Shown: positions 49,901-61,955, numbered from the stretch's first letter. The stretch is 64,000 bases of DNA from Branchiostoma floridae (GCF_000003815.2 NC_049983.1:23031800-23095799); one strand, 5' to 3'. The notes: generated by a model not told the origin, from the sequence alone. Made by a program: numbers and translations.

Positions 49901-52900
49901 CAAGCTGTCTCTCTTAAGCTCCTCCCTCTCTCTCTTTAATGAATAAGAATAAATAGATAAACAAACTCTAGGATTTTTCCCTCACCACAGTCCCTGCAGA
50001 TTCCCATCAGCGACGTTGTGAACGATCTGCCCGCGAACCCCTACGCGCAAGTCTACCAGGCGCTCATCCGAGGGGACTTCTACAACTTCTGGGCGGGCAA
50101 CTACAACCTCACGGCCATGTTTCTGACAGACACAGGTACGTATACCTTTGGATATGGACATTTTACAATTGTTAATCTTTAGACTGAAAAGCTCTCTCTC
50201 CCTCTACTGTCGGATGTGCGTGTGCGTGGGTGGGTGTCTGCGTGCGCATGTATGTGTGTATGCGTGCGTACGTACCAGTTTACGCGCTTGTTTTCAAGAC
50301 AAGGCGACAGTATGTCCAGAATAAGACACAAAAGCCTATTGCAGCACCAATGCGAGTCGCCAGGGGTTGCATAATCAAACCATTGCCCATCTCCTTAGAG
50401 ATACATATCCACTAACTGCTGACAAAAGTAGTAAAAATTGATAAATACAGTGTCTCCCTTTCCTTCAACAGAATAAGCCAAACCCAGCCAGTCTAGAAGT
50501 AGTCAACACTAGTATTTCAGTAGTCCCTATACGTACTATTATTTTAAGGCACATACCTTGAATACTCACATGTTGTGTCTGTTTGACTATACCCTGTGTC
50601 AGGTGACCTGCGCGGCGGCATGCAGAGCTGTTACCACCACGGCTGTGACGACATGTCCAGGGTCACTCCGGAGAGACTCAGCTTCCTCAAGAAAACAACG
50701 GACGCTGTCTCTGGGATGCTGTGGGAACTCGCCAATGGCCCCACGTGCAGAGGTACCCCGTTTCCTTACTCCTAGTCTCTACAAGGCTTCATAACTTACT
50801 TGAAAATATGAGAAATTGGCCAAAAGAAGAGATAACATGCCAGAGGAGTTACAGTATGTAGCCTAGGGATATTGTACCCCAGACCGCAGAACAGAATATC
50901 GAATCATATTATCGGCGTAACACTAATAAAAACAACATCAGCATAGAACACATCTCTAATACAGACTTTAATTGCTGTCATACCTTGCATTTGGTAATCA
51001 TGCCAAACTGGGAAGTTACATTCATCCCGCAAGTCTCGATTTCTACCTAAACCCAGGAACCGCAGTTCCCCAAGACTTCAAGACAGGTCTGCGCATGACA
51101 GGAAACCTGGTGCTTCCCTACGCGCCAAACGACTTCCGCTTTACGGTGACGTCATATAACACAGACGAAGTCGTCATGGCAACGTTCTCTAACGACACCT
51201 TGACACTCAGCCTCGCAGGTAAACGATGTACTTATAAGTGGATTGATCACAGTCTCTCGCAGTTACTGGGGGTATAACAGATTTTACTTTATGCAATTCA
51301 TGCAATTATTGGCAGGAGGTGGTGGTGTGTTGCTATGCAGCAGGTCACTTAAAATAGACTGGGAATTAGGTTTTACGTCTTCTATATACATGTATTCTAT
51401 TTCAACGAAGACATCATTTAGCATAAATAATTTATATATACATTATTTTTCAACATATGAACTTATTATGAAAATAACGTCTAAAAGAGACTTTTGATTG
51501 ACAGGTCGGTTCGACCACGAGACCCTCCAGTTGACCTTTCGCCTGTCCGAGCCAACCAAAGCGTTTCCGGGTCAAATCGATCCGCTACAGACCATGGCAT
51601 GGGTCATGTCCGGTCAGGTCAGTGTGACGTCATATATGTAAGCCATCTTTAAGTGTTGGAATATGAGTGATAAGCCGGTTCGAGGTTTGAACTGCGCATG
51701 TACACTGCGCTTCATTGAGAGTAATACGTCAAATTTGAACGCCCCGTAGACACAAAAGCATTAACGAGCATGGTCTAGACAAGATAAGATACCCTTTTAC
51801 AAGTGAAGGGCCTTAACCTTTAACCTGACGCAAGCGCAGTGCAAACCGCACACAGGTTTATTTTCATGAGACTGTGTAGTCTCTTTTAGAGCAAATGTGC
51901 CAGACATTTATGTTTTTTCTTTGTAATCGATTTTCACCTATTTTCGTTTTCCTTATCATGAAATAGCTGATGACCGTGGAAGGGAGCCTCGTCTACACTG
52001 GGCAGGTGCAGGGTCTCTTCGGGCCGCAGGGAGGCGCTGTGTCCTTTGCGTTCCTCAGTTCAGGTAGGCTGGAACCACAAGGTAAAATTTACACAGGGCT
52101 GAGACCATAAACAACAAGAAGTCATGATCACTTGCATCTACGATTGTTGAAAGATTTTGGAGAGATCGATATGCGATCCAGAAAGCGTTGTAAAAATCAT
52201 TGGTCCAGGAATACCTTGGATATCATTATGTCAGTAAAGTCATTAAGAGTTGGAAGCCCCCAAGGATCATTGAGCCTCAACTGAGAGAACACTGATAAAG
52301 TGTAACAAGTTCATCGTTTGGACTCCCCTCTGATAGCTGCAAGTTTACCGTTAAAGTTTCATTTCAGTTTACAAGGTCTAAATATCCTATATATTGACTA
52401 TATATTGTCATATTGAATTATTTGTACACAGTGATATTATCTAGTTCTAATTGAGCTAAGTGAATTGCTTTCGAAGAGGAGTCCTTTTCTCATCTTCCCT
52501 TATGATTATTTACACATTTGACATATTTTGAGAAAGATTTATACTGTTCATCTTTCTTCCTTACGTGTAAACGTTTTCTTAAAGCAAATGACGGCACAGG
52601 CGTGTCCACCCTGTCTATAATCCTTTTCGTGTCGTCTGGAGTTCTGTTCTTGCTGGCCATCGCCTTGTATGCTTACACTATCTGCAAGACGTGAGTACGC
52701 TTTCAAAATCTACGAAAGGTGATCAATAAGTTCTCACAAACACCAAGAAATGAGTGGCACATTACAAACTTCTGGTCATAACTTCTATAACGTCTTTTAT
52801 CAATATCCATTAAATTTCAAATCATTGTGATCATTACTTTCCAGTCAACGTTCTTTTAGAACAGTAAGTAAGTGTTAAGAAACCAATTCAGAGTTGACTG

Positions 52901-53274
52901 TGATCAGAGCAGAAGACATTACAAAAATGTTTCATGAGGGTGCCCTTGTATTTGAACTATAACTGACGTAGATATCCACAAAGGGTGTCCTTTATTGTCC
53001 TATGCCCCGATATTTGAGTTGTGCCATTTGTTTCTGGACGAGGCCACAACGTCATTGATCGTTGACTCTGGGAGAATAAAGCAAATTAAAATAAATCCGG
53101 GTAAACAACCTGGAATTATGATGATGATGAGGCGTATGTTGTGGAACCAGTACCCCAAATGTCACACGATCTTACAGTATACGTCAGCTTAAATCAACAT
53201 AATTTCATCTTTTGTCTTCTTATTTCTGCAGGCGAAAAGTGGACGAACCTTTCAGCCAGGACCAGCCTATATAA
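43949..53274 (+). CDS. M28 peptidase-like paralogue E, type I membrane protein
   Basis: Twelve exons: 43949-44006, 47162-47343, 47753-47987, 48406-48602, 49421-49576, 49991-50135, 50603-50752, 51057-51218, 51505-51617, 51967-52063, 52585-52690 and 53232-53274. They sum to 547 codons plus stop. It begins MTAMFRTAFCAMIALVSA (signal peptide; a second ATG lies 9 nt downstream). The core is HYDTMRDTPGVDDNGSG, FDLEEW and VMDTIMNYN: every early ligand and the general base are intact. The last His ligand is Phe (GDFYNFW). A Cys-containing exon, a beta-rich module, one transmembrane helix (SIILFVSSGVLFLLAIALYA) and the tail RKVDEPFSQDQPI follow. It is the copy closest to an active enzyme with an intact frame. 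A residual one-metal site is possible but unproven. Confidence 0.88.
45720..46190. repeat. TTAGGG-like and GGCTATAT interstitial arrays
   Basis: GGTTAGGG variants (45720-45760 and 46000-46190) enclose a run of ATGGCTAT/GGCTATAT repeats (45765-46000). Further TTAGGG-like arrays lie at 46438-46540 and 46995-47095. All are in intron 1 of paralogue E. Confidence 0.9.
47753..47987 (+). CDS. Paralogue E core M28 exon, HYD/DDN/EE intact
   Basis: After TTTCGCAG it reads YTGANVVGLWPGRFTGTS, then HYDTMRDTPGVDDNGSG and VVFTAFDLEEWEL before donor GTAAGG. Bases from GATAACGGGTCCGGG to GTCTTCACGGCTTTCGA are nearly identical to the minus-strand copy A. Confidence 0.88.
48041..48209. mobile_element. Foldback MITE with TACGCC termini
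   Basis: Left end TACGCC..CTAGCAATTGCTCAAG and right end CTTGAGTAATTGCTATTAGGCGTA are inverted. Related CTTGAGTAATTGCT and CAAGCAACTGG motifs occur at about 12050-12105, 60805-60830 and 62225-62343. Confidence 0.8.
48744..48810 (+). repeat. Duplicate of paralogue E exon 4 3' end
   Basis: ATGAACTATAACAACAGCC and AGGTCATCCCAGGGGG plus CAGATTTTCGGAATG|GTGAGC repeat the last ~65 nt of exon 4 and its donor. Extra G residues shift its frame, and it has no acceptor, so it is a relic. Confidence 0.85.
49227..49340 (+). pseudogene. Decayed duplicate of paralogue E exon 5
   Basis: An acceptor ACACAG precedes VPELANAYASISNGGFR, which matches APGLTQAYASISNGEFR of the real exon 5 (49421-49576). The frame then diverges (KHPSRAPIRKW) and lacks a matching donor. 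The upstream CTGGA.ACA.AG context is duplicated too. Confidence 0.8.
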
Positions 53275-55274
53275 CGCATGCGCGAACTCCAGTAGAACAC
53301 GGAGTGGTGGAAAGAGACAAAGCGACGCATTGAAAATCTAAAATTTTGTATTTTCTAACGTGGAATTTTATTGAGAATCTCCGTTCGATATTTATTGATT
53401 TATATTATACGTTTCTCTCTTTAACCAAGTAGAATATTCAGGATAAGATACTTTTGAAAAAGCCACTTTTTGAAGTGCTGTGTTACGTTTTTATACGTTA
53501 TGACTATTGATTCATGATGTAGACAATTTGTTGGAAATGCGAGTAAACCAAATGATCACATAGATCAAAAGATGCTGTAGATTTCTGTCTGGCCTATTTC
53601 AACGAGTGAACGGCAAACGCATAAACACGTTTGATTCACTTTGTATCAAATTGCTGTATGTGACGAACGTAACATTCACACATATGATATACTTAGTAGT
53701 AGAGAACTATTCAAATCAGTAAAGATCATTTCCATCATGCTCCAACTTCTCATCAACGAAACACTTCTTTATTCTCAGTTGTACTTGCATTGACGGCTTT
53801 CATACAATCCATATGCATAGAGCCACGGACATTGAGAGTTACAGGGAATACAATAGATGCTATATGTTCATTTAAGAGCAGCGATAATAACATCTCAAGA
53901 TATCTATTTACATCCACAACATCTATTATGGTAAGCACGGATAATTTCGTCGTTGTAACATTTTTCTATTGTGATTAATACATCATTGTGTTCGAGCAGC
54001 AAGGAAGACTCATTAAAGACTGAACTAGATTGCTGAAACTTTTCTTCATCAGCGTTCTACTTTCCTTTCCTTTGTTTACCGCATACGTACTGAATATATT
54101 AGTTACAATACCATTAATATATATGTACATAATTTGATAAAGCCATAGTCCTGTTTTACTTTTACAACTTCCTGTTTGTAAACTCCATCTGCTTAATGTT
54201 TGCAGTCCACGAGCAATATCTGTTTATGATAACATATTAATATGTATTATATACATTTGGACATAATACATCTAATCTAGTAGTGCTGAACACTCAACAT
54301 GAGTGCTCTTACGGCATTTGCGTAGCGTGCATTTCGCATCGATGTCACATCCCTAATATGTAGCCGATTTATACACTTACTTCATGTATCTTAGTGGACA
54401 TCTTTGAACCATTGGACACTGATGAGTATTCTAAGACACACCAACTTTCTTAGACTTAGATATCTATAGATATACTGACATCATGTTGCTTCCAAATTCA
54501 TAACATCATAAGGCATAAAGGTTTTTTCTGTGTCTAAACTGGGCTCTCCGTATACATGCCACTCTTAATATCTTGCTTTTTTCGATTCTATGTAGAAAAG
54601 TAGAACTAACTTAGAGGCAGACTCAGTATAATTAAGTTCATTTACCTACCTCGATCGCTGTACACATTCTCCTGAGCAGGTTCGGAAAAAGTAGATACCC
54701 TGTATCTAAACTGGATCAATTCTGCCTTAAGCCAGTTGTACCTACTAAAAGCGTGTCTTCGCAAAATCTGTTTTCACGGAAATGATGATCCTTTGCCACC
54801 ATTGAAAATCTGACAATTTATCATTAATTTCTATATAGCAGCCTTTGTCTCTAACCTTATCCACAATGCCATGCGGAGCGGGAACAACAAGGTAGCTCAT
54901 AACATTAGTTTATGACACACTTTCTCTTAGTTTAGTTTTGTACATCCTTTCCCCGTTTTTCTTCATTCTGCCTTGGAGGTACTTTTGCACCGATGTAGTG
55001 CAATACGTTTAGGTTACCAGTGAATTCAAGTAGCCAATTTCAAAAAGATATACAAACAAGCAAAAACATGTTTGAAAATTGCCTTAGTTACAATATACTG
55101 AAAGTTTAAATCTACTGAATGGTCCGTATAATGTTGTCATTTAATAAAAGAGGAACATGACGATGTAGTACTGCAAAACATTGTTTCTAAAGAGCTTCAG
55201 CTCTTGGATGCAACGCTTTTTCTAACGAATAATCAATTTGATAATAAAGGCATACAATATTTCTAAGACGTTCG
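53275..55274. other. Spacer between convergent genes E and MFSD4-like
   Basis: Two kb of AT-rich sequence that probably includes the 3' UTRs of both genes. AATAAA candidates for E occur at 55143-55148 and near 55243. No ORF of interest. Confidence 0.5.
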
Positions 55275-58200
55275 TCATGACCCTGACTTGGGTTCGGTGG
55301 ATATTGGGGACTTGGGCAGACTCGCCAGCTCGACCGTATCGTCCATGACAGTGTAGTAGGACGTCGGGCCCTTGTTCAGGAGAGTGTCACGCTTGGAGCA
55401 GCACCACCGGCACCACCAGTACGGTTGAGAGTTCGACTCTGAAAACAACAGAGAGCGTCACATGGATGAAATAGTACTCATCATCATTATCATTATCATT
55501 GTCATCATCAATACCCCTAATATGACCCTACCAGGGGCTGAGTACGGCAGGCAGACCTCCAGCCTGGCATTGAAAGAATCAACGGTGGGAATAAATGGGG
55601 GATGGCACAGTGGAAAACGGGACGCCAAGTCCCTATCAGACACTTTTTCCTGATGAAAACGTCTTTTGATCGATATTTCCGAGGAGTTACCCGGCCATAG
55701 AGGTACACCATGAGTGCAAGTAATAACTCCTTGGAAATCTAATTCGCCTGGAAAATCATTCAACCTTTTTTTTGTCCAATTCCCACAATGATTGCAGCAT
55801 CCTCAAGACTTGGTTGGGACTTTTGCTGAATTTAGGTCCAGCCTTAACACACCAAACGGTTACGTCACTTCTTTCGGCTATAACTTTGCGTTCATCATAA
55901 CATTAGCAATCTACATACAAATGTGTGTTTTGTTTTAGTGTTCAAACGTTACTTCGTCTAGTGGCGACAAGAAAACATGCCGTTGGCTTAAGTCTGTCGC
56001 CATTAATTTTGATAATAGTAATAGACGATATAGAGTTCAAACTCACGTTTTTGAGTTGTGCTGGAGACAGAGGCGTAGAACCAGAGTGTGCAGAAGACAA
56101 TCATGCCTAGCGCGGCCACCACACAACAGGACACGACGAAACTCGGCGGGCCGTACCATACAAACAACTGGAGGGGGAAGGGGAAAACGTCAGAATCTGC
56201 AGTACTTTTACGGACAATGATCATGGTCGTGAATAAAGCACAAAATTTAAAAGAAAAAAAATGTTGGGAAATCAGACACTCATGTGTAAATGGGTGCCTA
56301 GCTTCAGTTAGGGACGTTCTCTCCGATACGACGCTAAGTTCTGTGATTGAGACAATCCACATCTCCAACATTTCAAGACCCGACCACACTTATCAATAAG
56401 GGTGTGAGTGGATCTGTTCTTAAGCAGCTTGTACCCAACGTACAACACTAATCCATTACGTCTTAAGGTGGTTTGCAGGTCGTGCGATGCAAACAAACAA
56501 ACAAAAAACAAACAAACAAAAAACACCCACCCTCCCCACCAGCACAGGCAGCACCATCTCGCCCGTTGCGGCCCCGATGACCAGCGCACTGGTGATCCCG
56601 CCCGTCACGCGCACGTTCCGCTCAGCCATCGCGATGGACGACGGGTAAATACTGCTCAGGAAGAAGCCAAAGGTCATGGCGCCTGCGTATAATGCCATGG
56701 GACTGTGGGGCATGCCCTGGATCACCAAGATGGCCGCCAAACAACCGACCTGAACATGGAATAGGAAAAAAAGGAAATTGACAAAATATAGTAAGCAAAG
56801 GTTTATATTGAAAGATTGATTTCATGTATTTATGTGTCCACATCTATCTTAAGCAACGACAATCTCAAGGCCATGTTAGACAGCGGTCTTCAAGCTTCAA
56901 CCTCTCTGTCTTTCTCTCTCTCTGACTCTCATCCCACTCTCCCTCTCTCCAGTTCTATCTCTCACAGCTTCCAAAGCAGACACGCTTGTTGCTATCATTC
57001 ATCATGCAACTGTAGCAGCACCAGAGACATCTCAGGTGCAATCCAGCGCTCTTACGCCTCTAAGTCACATGTTATATTAACTTCCTTAGGTTCCAACACA
57101 CCTACGATTATGGTTAAGGTTAGGACTGGGATGTCGGAACATAGTGACGCAACCCAAAAACATGCAAATATCTATCAGTCCTGTTTCCACTTACCAGGTT
57201 GCACATGAGCATGGCCGGGGGCTGCAGCTTGGTGGCGATGGGGATGGAGACGAGTCTGCCCAGCGCTAGGCTGCCCCAGAACGCGCCGGTCAGGTTAGGG
57301 TTAGGGTAAGTAGGATTATGGTTAGGGACTTAGGGTTAGAAGGTTAGGGCTAGGGGAAGTTTCCACCTACCAGGTTACACATGAGCATGGCCGGGGGCTG
57401 CAGCTTGGTGGCGATGGGGATGGAGACGAGTCTGCCCAGCGCCAGACTGCCCCAGAACGCGCCGGTCAAGTTACGGTTAGGGTTAAGGGTTAGGGTTAAG
57501 GGTTAGGTTTAAGGGAAGTTTCCACCTACCAGGTTACACATGAGCATGGCCGGGGGCTGCAGCTTGGTGGCGATGGGGATGGAGACGAGCCTGCCCAGCG
57601 CCAGACTGCCCCAGAACGCGCCGGTCAGGTTACGGTTAGGGTTAAGGGTTAGGGTTAAGGGTTAGGTTTAAGGGAAGTTTCCACCTACCAGGTTACACAT
57701 GAGCATGGCCGGGGGCTGCAGCTTGGTGGCGATGGGGATGGAGACGAGCCTGCCCAGCGCCAGGCTGCCCCAGAACGCGCCGGTCAGGTACGCGGCGTAC
57801 CGCGAGCCCAGGTCCACCTTACTGATCACGGCGTACGCGTAGATCCAGCCTGCAAAGGCGGCCTGGGGAAACAGGGGAGGTTGATTAGTATATATGGCCT
57901 AATGGTAGAGTATAGATTTCCCAAAGGTCATACGGTCCATGTCTCTCTTCAGATCCAGCCTGCAAATGCGGCCTGGGGAAACACAGGAGGTTGGGAAACA
58001 TTAGAGGCGAGTAGAAACAGTCTGCTGACTACTGGGATCCGAACCCGGCCCGCCAGCGTCTAACCCAACGCCATTGCAGGTTGACCAAAAGGTTCCGATC
58101 AGTTTGACTGGTCAGCTATTGGCGCTTTAACCCCACTGTTACAGTTGATTATGACAGAGTCTATAGGAAAAGGTAGACTTCTTATCAAAATACCTCGAGC

Positions 58201-61200
58201 TCTTAAGGTTGATTGTAGTGTCAGTTTGCTTCATCAGAATGCGACATACAGCCGAATCATTAAGTCCTGATGTAGAATTAGTCTTGATCAATACAATAAT
58301 GCTGCGATCATCATGCTACAGGAAATCTGAACAATGCTGAGGAAGTGAAGACTATAACGTATCGCAAATATCGTTCAGGATCTTAGTCTATTATCTATCC
58401 TGATAACTTTGGATCTAGATCCGGTTCGCGTCTTTGTTCGTTTCCCTGCCAAATGTTCTGCCAAAAAAAATCGACCAGAGATGCGGACTGGAGCTAGAAT
58501 AGGATGGATGCATGGCAATAAAAATGTGTGTAACCGCGGCAAAACACTCACCTGTATGCCGTCGAACAGGAACAGCAGTGTTGCCGTTAACATCGTGACG
58601 ACAACTGTTCTCAACTTGCTGGCAGGGATCTCCTTTTTCTCATCACCTGAGGGAAGAGATACGTCATACATCGTAGAAAGAAAACTCATTTGTGTTTGTA
58701 GAATTTTTTCTTTTTTATCTTTATCAGTCCAAAATCATTTCATTCAACATAAAAACCACTCAACAAGTTCATAATTTTTACATATACATCACACATCTAT
58801 CCTCCCTTAACCCTGACGCCGGACTATGTCGACTTCTAGACACCTTTGACCTCTCAACTCATGACGCCACGTTTCCGAAAGGTTAATGACGTGACGTAAA
58901 AACGTGAGAGCGCCAGATATCACCAAGTAAGCTCTAAGCGAGAGAATTACCAGATCCTACAACCCTTCATAGCTTTTGATTGCCACCACTTATGTCCTTT
59001 GTGATTTCTTATGTTGTAAATGTGCAACTGTGAAGCTCCAGCCCCCACAACACCTTGTTTTAATGATCATGGTTACAAGCGGACTACTTTTCTTTCATAC
59101 CCGAAGCACCTTAGTCTTTGTGCCACGGGTATTTAGAACCGGTTTACCTATCAACGTTCCAGATTCATCCGCCCCTTCATGTTCACGTTCATTTTCATGT
59201 TCCGCTTCCACTAAAAGCCGAAAAATTTCATCAACAATTGTGATATTGAATGTCGTTGTCAAGCTGTGAAAGCAGGAATGCCATCTTCCAGATAATCAAA
59301 ACTGTCCATTAGACCATTAGTAGGGCCCGGGGGCAGATTAAACCCGGTTTATGTGGACTGGGAGTCATTGTGGACAGGATTCTTAATGTTTGTATCAATA
59401 GAAAAAATACCCACCAGAAAGACCCTGTATGGAGTTAGTCGATCTCGTGTACAGGTTTAACTGTAAATTACTTAAACCATAACGTAACAATGCAAGTCTC
59501 CCCTATGTGGCAGAGAATTCAATTTTCATACTGGACCGAGGCTTTAGGGCTTATATGAATTAGGATTTTACCATGGTCAATACTGGACGAAGGATGCCAT
59601 TTATAATGATAATATCTTTATTACATGCTCATGTCCGTATGCTAAATGCAAAAATGAATACACCAAATGGAAAATGATCGAAGATATCATGCATTTCTAT
59701 AGGAAACATCATAGTACTGTCGTTAATTGCTGCATCTAATATCTTCTTGTCTCTTTAATTTTTGAAACACACTGAGATATTTTTCCATTATGCGTTAATT
59801 ATATGCTCATTCGTGCATGACATAAAGTGTTTAAAGGTATCCTGTTTAGATATTTTATAAGTATTGTTGCGTGAGAGTTTTAGAACCCCCTTTTAATACA
59901 ATAACTTCTTATCTCTTGTGACTCACCGATGTCCTCGTACCCCCTCTTAGACTTCATGATGTCCTCCTTCACACCCTCCCGCAGCAGCAGCTTCCCGCGA
60001 TGCTTCCCGTCGTTCCGCTGGTGGATCAACAGCAACATGATCGCGAAGGCAATCGGAATCTGCAAAAGGAACGGCGGCATAAAATAAAATAATTAAGGGG
60101 AAATGATACCATAGCGACACGAACTTCAACCAATTTGTTTCATTATTTTCAATTTTTTACATTTGGTCATGAATGTCATAACGTAAGTGTTCAACTAAGT
60201 CTTTAAACCTGAAGATCCCATCAACACTTGTGTGACAAAACTATTTCAGGGTCAAAAGGTGACCTTACCAAATTGCCATATATACCTACAGCCCTCGTCA
60301 GGTAGAGTGAACCACACTTTCCAGCACGTAACCTTCTGGACACGTGATCTCACGTGGCCTTCTGGGCACGTGACTTCGGCAAATTGACAGGCGTACTAGG
60401 AGGCCCTAAGAAGACCTTACAATGTTGCATCCAAGAGCCTAGTCTTACAACAACATTTCAGGCGACCCTTAAGTATAATAAACGGCTTACGTTTAAGCTG
60501 GCCATAATCCAGAAGGCGTATCGCACTTCCGTCTTGTGTATGGCTTCATCCAGGGACTCCGCCTTGGTGACGTTGTTCATCCCCGTGGGGTCAACGCCCT
60601 CGGACGGCATGAGGTCCCGGATGAAGGAGTCGTTGGAGTAGGTGACGTTGAGGAACGTGTCGCAGTCCTGGTCCAGGATGAAGGGCTCGGCAACCATCGG
60701 GCTGATGAAGGCGCCCAGACCGTAACAAAAATGCAAGGCCTGGAGTAGGAAGAAGAATGTGGATGAAGATTGGCATTCATGTAATAAGATTTACAAGATA
60801 CCAGTTACTCAAGCAACTGGACAGAATTTGCAAACCATCAGATGATCAGATTTAGATGACATGCACTATCTTTCTTTCTTTAGTTACGGAGAGAGAAAAC
60901 GACGTTCTGGTGAAAATAGCCTAATATAAGTAGAGTGTACTATTCCTTGCCGCATGGGGGCGTTACAGCAAGGCTGCGGTACAAAACGTGACTGAGTCTG
61001 TATGTCCATTAATAATCTATTCTATGACTGAAAGCTATCATTAGACCTTTAGCCGTTTGAAAGGGTGATGTACGTTAAAAGTAAGATTTTGTAGAGTTAC
61101 AGTATTTTTCTTGTCGAGACCTTAAAAGAATAGACAAGTTTAGGAAAATAAGTCATCTTGTTTGAGCTAAATGTCGGAAGAAATACAACTGTCTGAGATT

Positions 61201-61955
61201 GAATCAGAGGTCTCACACATCCGAGTGAGAGAATCTAAGTCTAAGTAAATCTACCAAGTTGTAGCTGCAGCGACAATTAAATAATGCGGACGTACCTGCA
61301 GGAAAGGCGAAACCTGCAAGGAGACAACAAAGGACGGGTTAACACCAATTTGGGAAAAGTGAGATTGATAGTATAAGATATTTAATTCAGAATTACTCCA
61401 TACACAAGTTATAGAATGACAACCAAACCGAACGACAATTGTATTTTGTCGGTTGCCTATTTGAAAACTATCCTTTTCTAACAGGAACAAACCCTAACTC
61501 CATTCTTAAAAATTCAGAAGTTATTACCATAGTTATGTTGTAACAAAGACGTTAACCTTTGTACTTACGTCATGTGAGTATATTCTAATGAGCTGCACCT
61601 TCGCCACGGTGTCAATCCTTAAAAATCATCATTACTTTTATTACCCTTTTTAAATGTTGAAATTTGTATATCCAGGGAGGAGCCTATTTCCATATTTGCA
61701 CAGGTATATCCAGGCCCCATTCCTTCGCTACTTACATCATATGAGTATATTCTAATGAGTTGAATGTCGTTACTTACATCATGTGAGTATATTCTAATGA
61801 GCTGCACGTTCGCCACGGTGTCGATGCAGCCCATGGCCACGCCCATGATGGCTAGCACCATCGTCAGGATCCACAGGGTTCTGCACAGGGGGATCACGGA
61901 CAGGGTCACGCCCACCGTTACCACGGCAACCAACAGGGTAGGGTTGCCTGAAAAC
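55275..61955 (-). CDS. MFSD4: MFSD4 / Na+-dependent glucose transporter 1-like MFS protein (5' part outside window)
   Basis: Nine minus-strand exons: 61778-61955, 61296-61313 (18-nt microexon), 60491-60739, 59927-60059, 58552-58646, 57689-57862, 56531-56749, 56047-56167 and 55275-55438. They give 449 in-frame codons to TGA. Membrane helices recur: VAVVTVGVTLSVIPLC and LTMVLAIMGVAMGCIDT; ALHFCYGLGAFISP; a large loop with N-glycosylation sites (NVTYSNDS, NNVT); a basic middle loop; LTGAFWGSLALGRL; GAMTFGFFLSSIYPS; and a C-terminal tail with a WWCRWCC cluster. HFCYGLGAFISP and the pattern match the MFSD4 family known to me. The exons for the first two helices are not found up to 64000, so the gene continues beyond the window. 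The family is reported as sugar or orphan transporters; the substrate here is not known. Confidence 0.85.
57183..57790 (-). repeat. Four tandem copies of the 3' half of an MFSD4-like exon
   Basis: The ~107-nt block TTCCACCTACCAGGTTACAC through CCCCAGAACGCGCCGGTCAGG occurs at 57183-57294, 57361-57470, 57520-57630 and 57679-57787. The last three are spaced 159 bp apart. Each is followed by TTAGGG-like sequence. Only the copy at 57679 belongs to a full exon (57689-57862). All copies keep a splice donor on the minus strand; the one farthest downstream has the strongest (GTAAGT). Confidence 0.92.
61296..61313 (-). CDS. 18-nt microexon of the MFSD4-like gene (VSPFLQ)
   Basis: TTGCAG|GTTTCGCCTTTCCTGCAG|GTACGT has its own acceptor and donor and is phase 0 on both sides. 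It joins ...IYSHD to ALHFCYGLG as HDVSPFLQALHF, a continuous MFSD4-type segment. Without it, six residues before a membrane helix are lost. Confidence 0.8.
61563..61765 (-). repeat. Two partial copies of an MFSD4-like exon end with donor
   Basis: The sequence ATTAGAATATACTCACATGA.GTAAGTA at the 3' end of exon 61778-61955 recurs at 61563-61617 (with 48 coding nt, IDTVAKVQLIRIYSHD) and 61731-61765 (shorter). Both lie in the intron just downstream. Confidence 0.85.

Noticed and set aside
55462-55763. Open frames on both strands near the last transporter exon
   Set aside because: They show no family similarity and include a simple ATC-type repeat.
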